Source: Gardnerella vaginalis
GTDB lineage: Bacteria; Actinomycetota; Actinomycetes; Actinomycetales; Bifidobacteriaceae
Reading direction: 5' to 3'
DNA length: 64,000 nt
NCBI RefSeq assembly: GCF_001546485.1
Contig: NZ_KQ956830.1
Location: 56,266-120,265 of the forward strand
Part shown: positions 13,115 through 21,380 of the stretch, in pieces
Layout of the letters: every line of letters begins with the position of its first letter
How positions within the stretch are numbered: the first letter of the stretch is position 1
The notes under the pieces: model-generated
Databases searched by the model: none
The model's input: only the letters and a program-made list of their open reading frames with translations
What the model was told of the DNA's origin: nothing
Made by a program: the position numbers and the translations under genes

Positions 13115-13321
13115 TCTTACTTGCAATAACCTAAAGTAGGTTTTATCCACACGCCATTTTAAGCTAAAAGTGAGAGTACTTTTGACATTATATTTCAAGA
13201 ATTTGCTTCTCTTTGTTGCATTATGCACCTCGCTTAACACTGAATGCCAACAGAAAATTAGTCAAAGTCTTCTCACTTATTTAGCTGCGTAATATTATCT
13301 GTCATTCAATTTTTTATTTCT
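13115..13321. other. Intergenic stretch after the GAP1 cluster, with weak hairpins and one DnaA box
   Basis: Holds a short hairpin AACCTA-AAG-TAGGTT followed by TTAT (13128-13145), a second hairpin AAAAGT/ACTTTT (13166-13183), and one perfect DnaA box TTATCCACA at 13143-13151. The hairpins are plausible but weak transcript ends for the cluster. Confidence 0.45.
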
Positions 13322-13729
13322 TTGAATAAAAAATGTTTACAATTATTACTGTACAGAATATACGCGTGTCTCTGCTCGTATTATTTACCCACTGCTTTTG
13401 CAGTCGCTTGTTTTATATCACTAATGAACAACACAATGGAGCCTACACTCCTATACATACCGATTCACACGCATATTCTATTAATCAGTAGTATTAACAT
13501 TTACAGCACGAAAACAAAAAGTACCCGGAAAAGCAATAAGATTAATATGCTTATTATTTTTTCATTCCCATTTTTGCATTTTCAATCAACAAATTCCTTC
13601 AACTGGAATTTGTTGATTGAATCAATTCACACAATAGTATTACCTTTCTCTATTTATCTGCTTAACTTTGCAATATTTACAGGAATTGCAGCACTATCTA
13701 TTTTGTCATTAATGTCGAATCACTTTTAA
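13322..13729 (+). CDS. Doubtful small membrane protein or gene remnant
   Basis: An open frame of 135 codons from a TTG at 13322, without a clear ribosome site. An internal ATG at 13424 is an alternative. The product would have two to four hydrophobic segments, including a final TIVLPFSIYLLNFAIFTGIA region, followed by SNHF and a stop. A perfect 17-bp hairpin lies inside it. The general pattern, a basic stretch then paired helices, loosely recalls the membrane protein upstream, so a decayed paralogue is possible. Coding status is uncertain. Confidence 0.3.
   Translation: MNKKCLQLLLYRIYACLCSYYLPTAFAVACFISLMNNTMEPTLLYIPIHTHILLISSINIYSTKTKSTRKSNKINMLIIFSFPFLHFQSTNSFNWNLLIESIHTIVLPFSIYLLNFAIFTGIAALSILSLMSNHF
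13581..13621. repeat. Perfect 17-bp inverted repeat with 7-base loop
   Basis: Arms TTCAATCAACAAATTCC (13581-13597) and GGAATTTGTTGATTGAA (13605-13621) are exact reverse complements around TTCAACT. No T tract follows on either strand. Confidence 0.85.
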
Positions 13730-13979
13730 GAAATTTGGTACATACTTGTTGCAATGTTTTATTTACGCCGCTATTACAAATATCATAACTATTACAAGCA
13801 GTAACTTACTAATTGCAGGTATCAGTAGCTAGAATCTTGCTTTTATTCTGCTCACACTTATTATATGAATGACTATTTATTTAGAACTGCTGGTTTTATT
13901 AGTAGGTTGTTATCAAAATGCGTGGTTATATATATCAGGGTTATTCCTCGAATATCTAAAAATAAGTATCAAAATAAAA
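13730..13979. other. AT-rich non-coding stretch
   Basis: I see no convincing gene or RNA here. Open frames such as the + frame crossing 13865-14083 have no ribosome site or family resemblance and run into the terminator at 13980. Confidence 0.5.
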
Positions 13980-14014
13980 GGGTGACATTCGCATTCATAG
14001 TGCAAATGTCACCC
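13980..14014 (-). terminator. Rho-independent terminator of the small membrane protein gene
   Basis: Arms GGGTGACATT (13980-13989) and AATGTCACCC (14005-14014) pair, with an inner GCA/TGC extension. Read on the minus strand the stem is followed by CTTTTATTTTG, a U-rich tail. Confidence 0.85.
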
Positions 14015-14060
14015 TCTATACGATTACGAACACTAAGTGTAGGAATCTTGACTACCCTTA

Positions 14061-14273
14061 CTAAGCTTCAGTTGAATCAGTAACCTCAGCTTCTTCCTTA
14101 TCCGTCTTTTCAACACCTAAATCAATTGGTGAAGAACTGTTCTCCCATGGCTCTTCCCATGGGTCATAATCAGGATTGTGCTGCTTATACACATACAACG
14201 CAGCAATACCTGCGAGCAGTGCTCCGAAGAGCAGTGCAAAGAACTTCCAACCGCCAGAGGATCTGTTCTCCAT
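14061..14273 (-). CDS. Small single-pass membrane protein with acidic tail
   Basis: 70 residues. The ATG at 14273 has a strong ribosome site GAAAGGAG five bases upstream on the minus strand, and a terminator follows the stop, so the gene is real despite its size. Residues about 9-27 (WKFFALLFGALLAGIAALY) form one membrane helix; the rest (DPWEEPWE and a Glu/Asp-rich end) is acidic. I do not recognise the family. It is transcribed away from the rhomboid gene, from a shared 160-base upstream region. The function is unknown. Confidence 0.8.
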   Translation of the reverse strand: MENRSSGGWKFFALLFGALLAGIAALYVYKQHNPDYDPWEEPWENSSSPIDLGVEKTDKEEAEVTDSTEA

Positions 14274-14433
14274 GATGGCTCCTTTCGGGTTAAGCTGACC
14301 TGCTCGTCCAAGTCAACGATTTACATAGCGTTTTGTCGCTTACCCACTATCATAGTTGCTTTTCTTCAGAGTTGCATCTTTTTAAGTAATGTTATTGATT
14401 AAATTTGTGAAGTAAAACCGATACTATAAAGAT

Positions 14434-15135
14434 ATGCATAATTTGGATATAAAAAATCTTTGGAACCGTATAAAGCTTCGTTGCAATACCACTACTGCAA
14501 TTTTAGTATATGCATGCGTTTTTGTGTGGATTGTAGAAATGGTACTGCATTTTACAGCGCCAAACACTTATTCAACACTTATTGAATATACCGCTTTTGC
14601 GCCTATAACGGCACTACAAACACCTTGGACTTGGTTTACTTCAATGTTTTTCCATGCGCCGAATATTACTCATATTTTCTTTAATATGTTATGTCTTTGG
14701 ACACTAGGAGATGAATTAGAACGATTCTTTGGCAAGTGGAAGTTCTTTGGCTTGTATGTAATTTCCGGGTTAGGTGGCGATGTTGCAGACATTATATGGT
14801 GTAAACTCACCAACAATTGGTTTGTTGCTTCATACGGTGCTTCAGGTGCCATTATGGGACTTATCGGCGCACTTCTCGTAGCTCAGTGGCGTTTAGGCGA
14901 GAATATGCGAGGTACATTAATTTGGATTGTTATTACACTTGCTATGCCACTGATTGTTCCTAATATTGCTTGGCAAGCACATGTTGGAGGATTAATTGCT
15001 GGAACTGCTATCGCTGCACTTCTTGGTACACAAAATCCTCTTTTACAAAAATTCTCTTTCAACATGCGCTTTTTAGTTTATTTTGCGTTATTATTTGGTA
15101 TTTTCAGCGCATGTGCAATATTTTGTCTTGCATGA
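14434..15135 (+). CDS. Rhomboid-family intramembrane serine protease
   Basis: 233 residues with about six membrane helices. The catalytic serine motif GASGAIMG (near residues 130-137) and the catalytic histidine in AHVGGLIAG (near 187-195) are both present, as is the rhomboid L1 sequence with WTWFTSMFFHAPNITHIFFN and an NMLCLWTLG helix carrying a conserved Asn. Rhomboids cut single-pass membrane proteins within or near the bilayer. The substrate is unknown. No good ribosome site precedes the ATG at 14434; TATAAA lies at 14425-14430, so the exact start is uncertain. Confidence 0.9.
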   Translation: MHNLDIKNLWNRIKLRCNTTTAILVYACVFVWIVEMVLHFTAPNTYSTLIEYTAFAPITALQTPWTWFTSMFFHAPNITHIFFNMLCLWTLGDELERFFGKWKFFGLYVISGLGGDVADIIWCKLTNNWFVASYGASGAIMGLIGALLVAQWRLGENMRGTLIWIVITLAMPLIVPNIAWQAHVGGLIAGTAIAALLGTQNPLLQKFSFNMRFLVYFALLFGIFSACAIFCLA

Positions 15136-15186
15136 TTAGCTTAAGCAAATTACATGTATGTAGTTTTCCACTACTGTGCGCAGACA

Positions 15187-15305
15187 TGTGGATAAGTTGG
15201 GTATAAGCTGCTAACAACTACTCAAGTTATCCACATAGTTACACACAAACGTTGATAACTTGCACCTTTTCAAGTCTGTGTATAAGTGCACAAGAGTTAT
15301 CCACA
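15187..15305. promoter_or_regulatory. Intergenic cluster of DnaA boxes outside oriC
   Basis: Perfect TTATCCACA boxes at 15187-15195 (-), 15227-15235 (+) and 15297-15305 (+), and TTATACACA at 15277-15285 (-). Weaker matches lie at 15198-15206 and near 15250. All are within 120 bases between the rhomboid and PASTA genes, whose stop codons face each other, so the cluster is not a promoter region for either gene. Confidence 0.85.
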
Positions 15306-15372
15306 ATTACGTTTTTATGTGAATTAACTCTCGAAAAGCGCAGAAACATACCTAGAAAAACAATCTATTCTA

Positions 15373-17022
15373 CTATTTTTCTGGCAATCTATTCCAATCA
15401 AAAGGCTGTTCAACTAAGTAGTACGCATTATCGTCATCAGGCGCAGGTGCAAACTTCACAGGCTTAGTCTTATATGATGGAATAAATGGATTTAGGAAAG
15501 GATCTATAGATTTACCAAACTTAATAGGTTCTTCAGTTTTCTTGTATAACTTGGGATCTCTACGCAAAATAAACGGCCTATCCATATTTGGCTTATTTTT
15601 TCCCATTCCTTGGAAGTATCCGTCTTTTTCTAATTTGATTAAATCAGCCCCTACAGGGACAAGAAGATAAAAATCAGCCATTCTAAAACTTAAACCGTGA
15701 TTGTAGCCAGGATTGTTCACAAGCGTATCGAGATAGTCATAACTGTAATCACCAGTTTTATAGAGTTTACCGTTCACGCATTTATCACCGGTAATATCGT
15801 CAAATTCAGAATTACCACAGAATGTTTCAAAACCTCCGCGATACAGTTCTACAGCCCCTGTATCTCCATAAATAAGATGATTCCTCATATAATTTTCTTC
15901 GCGCGGAGGGTAATTAACACTGCACCCAATAACATTCTGATTAACATGACACATATGCAATTCATTGTTTAAATTCAGGCCTGTATAAGTGCTCGCATTG
16001 TCAGCCTTTCGCATGTTAATATAATCTTTTTCATGCGACCCGTATAAATTCAAAATCTTATAATCAGGATCTTGCGGATTAAACGGCTCTAAACGAAAAT
16101 CAAGACAATCTCCAGAATTCGTGCACCATAAACCAGCAAAACTATCTAGTTTCATAGCATCCATCAAAATATGGTCGTCGTAAGTATCTGAAGATTCAGT
16201 AAACAAAGATTGTCCTGCACCAACACCGTAATAAAGAGTAATGGAATCACTAGTAGTTTCAGTTCCTAACGCAGGATCTGAATCAACTATTTTATACATA
16301 TTATTACGAGAAGAAAGTCGTTCTTTCATTTCAACATTTTTGAATCCTCGACTCTTCAATAAATCCTCAGCCTTGGCAAAATCCATGCCGTACAAATCAG
16401 CTGGAACACCTTTACCTTCAATGCCGACTAAAACATGAATAGTGCGATCAGTAGACTCATTAATTGAACTTCCAGGCTGAGGCTCAGTTCCAATTACCGT
16501 ACCCGGATTAATAGCAGTTGCAGTATGCACTTTTACTGGAACGTTCATCTTTTTTAATTCGCGCACAGCATCTTCTGGCTTCAATTTAGTAATATCATCC
16601 GGAACTCCAGGCCCTAACGATTCATACACAGTTATTCTCGAAGAAGGTGATATTTTTTCGCCTTCTTTCATTCCTTTAATAGAGAGAATTTCACCTTTAT
16701 TTTTTGCGGAGAATTTTTTAACTACTTTTACAGCAGCTCCTGATGACGATAGTTTCTCAATGATTTGTTGAGCATTTCCTTCGTTCAAAGAAGAAATAAC
16801 ATTTTTCTGCGAATACAAATAATAGAAAATTCCAACCACAACAAGAACTACGATAACAAAACTAGAAATGCTATAAGCGATTACTTTTTTATAAGATTTT
16901 TTAGAATTATTAGATTGAACAAATTGATTTTCTAATTTGTCTTCTTCAACAGGAGTTCCACAATTATCGCAAAACTTACTATTTTCAGAAAGCTGATTAC
17001 CACATTTAATACAAAATCGCAT
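15373..17022 (-). CDS. Zinc-ribbon, single-pass membrane protein with PASTA-like repeats
   Basis: 549 residues, ATG at 17022 after GAAGGAAC. Residues 1-25 are a zinc ribbon (CIKCGNQ..CDNCG) in the cytosol. Residues about 47-71 are one membrane helix. Residues about 75-300 hold three tandem PASTA-like modules (G-x-V-I-G-T-E-P-Q-P-G and D-S-D-P-A-L-G type turns), as in PknB ectodomains. The last 250 residues are an unassigned extracytoplasmic domain with several cysteines (LWCTNSGDC, CSVNYPP, CGNSEF..CVNG), perhaps disulphide-bonded. There is no kinase domain. Probably a cell-wall sensor or binding protein whose PASTA modules recognise peptidoglycan or muropeptides (inference). Confidence 0.82.
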   Translation of the reverse strand: MRFCIKCGNQLSENSKFCDNCGTPVEEDKLENQFVQSNNSKKSYKKVIAYSISSFVIVVLVVVGIFYYLYSQKNVISSLNEGNAQQIIEKLSSSGAAVKVVKKFSAKNKGEILSIKGMKEGEKISPSSRITVYESLGPGVPDDITKLKPEDAVRELKKMNVPVKVHTATAINPGTVIGTEPQPGSSINESTDRTIHVLVGIEGKGVPADLYGMDFAKAEDLLKSRGFKNVEMKERLSSRNNMYKIVDSDPALGTETTSDSITLYYGVGAGQSLFTESSDTYDDHILMDAMKLDSFAGLWCTNSGDCLDFRLEPFNPQDPDYKILNLYGSHEKDYINMRKADNASTYTGLNLNNELHMCHVNQNVIGCSVNYPPREENYMRNHLIYGDTGAVELYRGGFETFCGNSEFDDITGDKCVNGKLYKTGDYSYDYLDTLVNNPGYNHGLSFRMADFYLLVPVGADLIKLEKDGYFQGMGKNKPNMDRPFILRRDPKLYKKTEEPIKFGKSIDPFLNPFIPSYKTKPVKFAPAPDDDNAYYLVEQPFDWNRLPEK

Positions 17023-17175
17023 TGTTCCTTCTTCAACTGTTTAACCATTTAGCGAAAATCGAGTAAAAATTTTGTGACTACGCTATCTCTCTAAAATTTA
17101 TTCTAATTACTATTAATCTGAAGAACAAGCGCTTATTCACTTAACACTTTATGTTTAGTATGCAAACACATCCAT

Positions 17176-18504
17176 ATGTTACGTAAGAATAAGATTATGC
17201 TTTCTGAGTTACATGCACCTTGTGAAATTTCTTGCGCAACGCCTCAAACACTTGCCTTTATAAAAGAAAATGCGAAATCAAATCCAAATAATGCAGCTCT
17301 TAAAGCACCACGTAACGCAGGAATTGATGTTCCTTTTGCAGTAAATCAAATCGCAGGTAAACAAATAGCACAGCAAAAACTGCCAAAATGGGCTTCCTGC
17401 GAAGAGATTATATATCCGGCACATATATCTATGGAACAATGCTCTTCGCAAGCCACAGCGCAATATAAGGCTAATATTGCGCAAAAATTACTTAGTGAGC
17501 TACGTGAAGAAAATACCAATACTCCTCGTACTCTTGTTGATCTTACAGGTGGATTTGGCGTCGATTGTGCAATAATGGCTGAGGTTTTTGATTCTGCAAT
17601 ATGCATTGAACAACAAACTGAACTTTCTAGCATAGCGCAACATAACATGAAATCTTTGGGACTTTCACATGTTGCATGCTATAACAACAACAGTCTTGAC
17701 GCACTGAACCACATTTCCAACGTAACGATGATATATGTTGACCCAGCTCGCAGGAATACACAGGGCGCACGCACGTACGCTATCGAAGATTGCACACCAA
17801 ATGTATTAGAACTTAAAAATCAGTTACTTCAAAAAGCACAAATTGTTATGATTAAGCTTTCTCCAATGCTCGACTGGCATAAAACAGTCAGTGATTTTGG
17901 TGGAAACGTTACGGAAGTGCATATTGTTGCGCATAATAACGAATGCAAAGAACTACTGCTCATTATTGATGCGCATATTCATAACCAACTTTCAATACAC
18001 TGCGTAAACGACAATCAGCGCACCACTATTAAAGCGTTCTACGATACCGTAACCAAGCAAGTCTCAACGCGTGCCGCACAATCATGCGACAGCACTGAAA
18101 CCAGGCAGAGCAACGACTTACGCAATTGGCAACAATGGGCACAGTACGTTTACGAACCAAACGCAGCAGTTATGAAAGCTGGATGCTTTGAATACTTAGA
18201 AGAACAATACAAGATCCAGGAAATTGGCCCTAACAGCCACATTTGCATTGCTCACGATTATTACGCTGATTTTCCGGGGAAAGTATGGAAAATTGAGAGC
18301 ACGTGTAGTATGAACAAGCGCGACATAAAGCAAACGCTTAGCAATCTTACTCACGCAAATATTGTTACACGAAACTTTCCTATGCCAGCGGAAGTGCTGA
18401 AGAAACGTTTGCACTTACAGGACGGCGGAAATATTAGGCTTATTGCAACAACCGACAGCAATAAAAATCACGTGATTATTCGCGCAGGTTCCGTACAGCA
18501 ATAA
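17176..18504 (+). CDS. THUMP-like SAM-dependent methyltransferase
   Basis: 442 residues. The SAM motif I is DLTGGFGVDC (near residues 115-124), an acidic motif II is CIEQQTELSSIAQ, and the diagnostic DPARR motif is VDPARRN (near 192-198). This combination is typical of the class I methyltransferases with a C-terminal THUMP-like domain found in bifidobacteria and Bacteroidetes. The C-terminal region with HAN-IVTRNFPM, then LKKRL-LQDGG, fits that domain. The substrate is unknown but presumably RNA. No strong ribosome site precedes the ATG at 17176, and the internal ATG at 17197 is an alternative start. Confidence 0.82.
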   Translation: MLRKNKIMLSELHAPCEISCATPQTLAFIKENAKSNPNNAALKAPRNAGIDVPFAVNQIAGKQIAQQKLPKWASCEEIIYPAHISMEQCSSQATAQYKANIAQKLLSELREENTNTPRTLVDLTGGFGVDCAIMAEVFDSAICIEQQTELSSIAQHNMKSLGLSHVACYNNNSLDALNHISNVTMIYVDPARRNTQGARTYAIEDCTPNVLELKNQLLQKAQIVMIKLSPMLDWHKTVSDFGGNVTEVHIVAHNNECKELLLIIDAHIHNQLSIHCVNDNQRTTIKAFYDTVTKQVSTRAAQSCDSTETRQSNDLRNWQQWAQYVYEPNAAVMKAGCFEYLEEQYKIQEIGPNSHICIAHDYYADFPGKVWKIESTCSMNKRDIKQTLSNLTHANIVTRNFPMPAEVLKKRLHLQDGGNIRLIATTDSNKNHVIIRAGSVQQ

Positions 18505-18550
18505 TAGCGCGACACCAAATTCGCATATCGTAACTTTTCGTAACAATAAA

Positions 18551-18581
18551 AAAGTAGCCGCACGAAATGTGCAGCTACTTT
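18551..18581. terminator. Bidirectional terminator between the methyltransferase and crgA
   Basis: AAAGTAGC and GCTACTTT pair as an outer stem, with GCAC/GTGC inside around GAAAT. An A run upstream and a T run downstream let it work on both converging genes. Confidence 0.8.
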
Positions 18582-18624
18582 AATAGCATTATTCTTAAAT
18601 TCGCGTATGCAGTACGTAATTGTA

Positions 18625-19017
18625 TTAACGCCACCACATGGTCATTAAGAAACCAATCATAATGACAACCAGCGCAATCAATAAATTCCATGCTCCAATA
18701 CCAGGGATTGGTAGCATAGGATTTAGGTAATACACAACAGCCCACACTAAGCCAATAACCATCAAAGTGCAGAACAGTGGTACAAACCATGCAGCGTTAG
18801 CTTTCGTGCCCTTAATACTTTCTTCAACACGTCTCCTATTTTCTGCCTGACGCTGCATCATATGCTGAATCTGAGGGGAAAGTGAGGCTTTATCCGCAGT
18901 AGCATTTAATACAGCTTCAACTTCTTCCATAGGAACGCCATAAGTATTCTCATTCGACGTATCGCTCGTCTTTGCAGCGTCGTCAGCTGCAGTCGTGTGC
19001 AATGTTTCGTCAGCCAT
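18625..19017 (-). CDS. crgA: Cell division protein CrgA
   Basis: 130 residues, longer than the roughly 90 of mycobacterial CrgA because of an acidic N-terminal extension (residues 1-65). The two membrane helices (near 75-98 and 107-127) and the family signature PIPGIGAWNLLIALVVIMIG with a final MTMWWR end are clear. CrgA is a membrane division protein that interacts with FtsZ and septal PBPs in actinobacteria. It faces the DUF881 gene and lies in the standard crgA-DUF881-sortase-pknB neighbourhood. Start ATG 19017 has GGAGAG upstream. Confidence 0.92.
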   Translation of the reverse strand: MADETLHTTAADDAAKTSDTSNENTYGVPMEEVEAVLNATADKASLSPQIQHMMQRQAENRRRVEESIKGTKANAAWFVPLFCTLMVIGLVWAVVYYLNPMLPIPGIGAWNLLIALVVIMIGFLMTMWWR

Positions 19018-19048
19018 AACTGTAACTCTCCAATCAATCGGCTACACG

Positions 19049-19057
19049 CTATAATAG
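19049..19057. promoter_or_regulatory. Symmetrical -10 element shared by crgA and the DUF881 gene
   Basis: CTATAATAG is nearly palindromic: it reads TATAAT on + (19050-19055) and TATTAT on - (19051-19056), and sits in the only spacer between the two divergent genes. No strong -35 is visible. Confidence 0.45.
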
Positions 19058-19094
19058 TGGTTACACTCGAACGCGTGAAGAATGAAGGTAAAAT

Positions 19095-19889
19095 ATGGCG
19101 AAAAGAACTGGAAAACATCGCGCTCAACGCTCGTTGTTGAGTAGTTTTGCTTTCGCTTTTGCAATATTTCTTACTGGATACTTGTTTGTCACTAATTTAC
19201 GCGTCAATCGTTCATCTTTTGTTACCTCCAACACAAGTCAAATGATTGAAAGTAACTCACAACGCACAAAATCTTTACGAGAAGACATTAAATCTTTAGA
19301 TTCTAAAATAACTTTGCTCAATAAGACACTGGGCAGCAATACTAATGAAAGCAAAAAATCTTCGGATACAGGAAGTAATACTGTACTCCCAAAGCTTGAA
19401 GGACCAGGTCTTGTCGTAACACTGAACGACTCTCCCTTATGGAAAGGTGCCGTCAATGGTTCTGGAACATCTACAAATATTAATGATTATGTGATTCACC
19501 AGCAAGATATTGAAGCCGTGGTTAATGCTTTATGGCGTGGAGGCGCAGAAGCTATGACCATACAGGATCAACGTGTATTGTTTAATTCCGCAGTAATTTG
19601 TATTGGCAATGTGCTTATGCTACAAGGTCATCAGTACTCGCCACCATATAAGATATCTGCTATTGGTCCAATAGATAGTATGATTGATGCACTTAATAGT
19701 TCACCAGCCATACACACCTACAAGGAGTATGTAAGTTCGTTTGGATTAGGTTGGAAAGTGGAAAGAAAAGAAACATTACGCTTTCCCGAAGCATCCGCCG
19801 TATTACAACCGTTACGGTATGCAACGGTAACCAAAAATCAAATACATGATATTATGTCTCAAGACTTTCGTACATCAATAAAGGAGTAG
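19095..19889 (+). CDS. DUF881 membrane protein
   Basis: 264 residues. An N-terminal helix (LLSSFAFAFAIFLTGYLFVT) anchors the protein; residues about 45-85 form a coiled coil (SLREDIKSLDSKITLLNKT). The remaining domain carries the DUF881 signatures GPGLVVTLND, VNALWRGGAEAMTIQDQRV and the closing AVLQPLRYATV. The family is a constant neighbour of crgA and pknB in actinobacteria and is thought to act in division. The biochemical role is not known. The stop is followed six bases later by the sortase gene, so the two are co-transcribed. Confidence 0.9.
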   Translation: MAKRTGKHRAQRSLLSSFAFAFAIFLTGYLFVTNLRVNRSSFVTSNTSQMIESNSQRTKSLREDIKSLDSKITLLNKTLGSNTNESKKSSDTGSNTVLPKLEGPGLVVTLNDSPLWKGAVNGSGTSTNINDYVIHQQDIEAVVNALWRGGAEAMTIQDQRVLFNSAVICIGNVLMLQGHQYSPPYKISAIGPIDSMIDALNSSPAIHTYKEYVSSFGLGWKVERKETLRFPEASAVLQPLRYATVTKNQIHDIMSQDFRTSIKE

Positions 19890-19895
19890 CGTATT

Positions 19896-21002
19896 ATGCA
19901 GTCTGCTGACACGCAGGAAAGTGATACGAAGAGCAGCAGCTCTAACTTCTGGTGGCAAGCTGCTGGAGTTGTAGGCGAAATTTTAATCGCTTTCGCAGTT
20001 GTTTGTGCACTATACATTGCGTGGCAAATGTGGTGGACCGGAGCTCAAGCTGAGCATACTCAAGTAGAAGCTCGCCAAGAAACATCATGGAAAAATCCGA
20101 GGACTGGAGATAAAACCAAGATTGCTCTGCCACAAATTGGTGAGCCACCAAAATTAGATAAGCCGAAACCTGAAGGACTCGTAGCCCGTTTGTATATACC
20201 TCGCTTTGGTAATCAGTGGGAACGCAATGTTGTAGAAGGCACATCACTCGACATTCTCAGCAAGCGTGGACTCGGTCACTATACAGCGACACAGTTACCT
20301 GGAGAGATGGGCAACTTCGCCGTTGCTGGTCACCGTAATGGGTACGGTCAACCACTTGGCGATGTTGATTTACTCAAACCTGGCGACGCTGTAGTGGTAC
20401 GTACTAAAGATTATTGGTATGTTTATAAGTACACTTCTTATAAGATTGTTACTCCGGATCATGGTGAAGTGATTGCACCAAATCCTGAACATCCAAACGA
20501 GAAACCAACGAAACGTATGCTTACGCTTACTACTTGCGAACCAAAATATACTACCGCAACACATCGCTGGATTAGTTATGCAAAGTTTTCATATTGGGCA
20601 AAGATTAGCGATGGTATTCCAAAAGAACTTTCTACTATTGATGACAATGGAAAAGTAAAGTTCATTAATAATGAACAACAATCTTTAGCTTCTCATCTTT
20701 CTTCATTAGTTCCAGTTATGGCTGTTATCGTCGTGCTGTATGTCGCCATTTTTGCTGCAGGAGCAATTGCATGGCAATGGCCAGAACTTCGTGCCATCCA
20801 TGCTGGAGTAAAAAAGAAGCCTGATGCAAGCATTTTTGGTGGTATTTTACGCATACAACCAGGTATCACAGCGATTCGTTGGATTCTTTCGATTCTGATT
20901 TATCTCTTCATTGTATCAGCACTATTCCAGTGGATTTTCCCATGGGCCGCATCTACAGTTCCATTCCTCCAACAGATGTCCAATTACACAACAACCATTT
21001 GA
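19896..21002 (+). CDS. Class E sortase
   Basis: 368 residues. An N-terminal membrane helix (residues about 25-48), a sortase beta-barrel and two C-terminal membrane helices (about 270-290 and 325-350). The catalytic cysteine lies in TLTTCEP with the activating Arg in HRWISYA, and the catalytic histidine in AVAGHRNGYG. Class E sortases of high-GC Gram-positives attach or crosslink surface proteins with LAXTG-like signals. The two extra C-terminal helices are usual for the Bifidobacteriaceae form. No substrate gene with a sorting signal is seen in this window. Confidence 0.93.
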   Translation: MQSADTQESDTKSSSSNFWWQAAGVVGEILIAFAVVCALYIAWQMWWTGAQAEHTQVEARQETSWKNPRTGDKTKIALPQIGEPPKLDKPKPEGLVARLYIPRFGNQWERNVVEGTSLDILSKRGLGHYTATQLPGEMGNFAVAGHRNGYGQPLGDVDLLKPGDAVVVRTKDYWYVYKYTSYKIVTPDHGEVIAPNPEHPNEKPTKRMLTLTTCEPKYTTATHRWISYAKFSYWAKISDGIPKELSTIDDNGKVKFINNEQQSLASHLSSLVPVMAVIVVLYVAIFAAGAIAWQWPELRAIHAGVKKKPDASIFGGILRIQPGITAIRWILSILIYLFIVSALFQWIFPWAASTVPFLQQMSNYTTTI

Positions 21003-21068
21003 TATCTGATTTAGGATGTAGTTTTATGGTCCATACTCATAATTGAAAACTCGCAAAATAGAACACAT

Positions 21069-21102
21069 AAAGAGGCGATGGCATAATTACCATCGTCTCT
21101 TT
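21069..21102 (+). terminator. Terminator downstream of the sortase gene
   Basis: AAAGAGGCGATGG pairs with CCATCGTCTCTTT (one G-U pair), loop of eight bases. The T run is short, so the stem length is the main evidence. Confidence 0.7.
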
Positions 21103-21313
21103 GCGTATGGAAGTCTTATAAAAACATGTAAAATCCACTGCGAAGATATGAATCATAATCAACGCATTTGGGCATAGTAACAAACTATACAATCAGTTAT
21201 TAAGATATCTTAAAACGCTCTTTTACGTACCATTACGCATAAGCAATTGTTTATGATGCAGATATTGTTTTGAACAGAATATTATTACAACAAACTATAT
21301 GAGCTTGCTTATC

Positions 21314-21358
21314 AATATGCTGCTTACGTTGCATACCAAGTAACGCAAGCAGCATATT
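21314..21358 (-). terminator. Long hairpin downstream of the pknB operon
   Basis: AATATGCTGCTT pairs with AAGCAGCATATT as a 12-bp stem, followed by one mismatch and four more pairs (CGTT/AACG), 22 bases after the pknB stop on the minus strand. No T tract follows, so it may also protect the mRNA 3' end. Confidence 0.65.
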
Positions 21359-21380
21359 AGTATAATGATGATGAGATTAT

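Larger units (their letters stand above)
21003..21380. other. Convergent gap between sortase and pknB, with two hairpins
   Basis: 378 bases without a gene. Apart from the hairpins at 21069-21102 and 21314-21358 the stretch is AT-rich and I see no coding or RNA signal. Confidence 0.6.
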
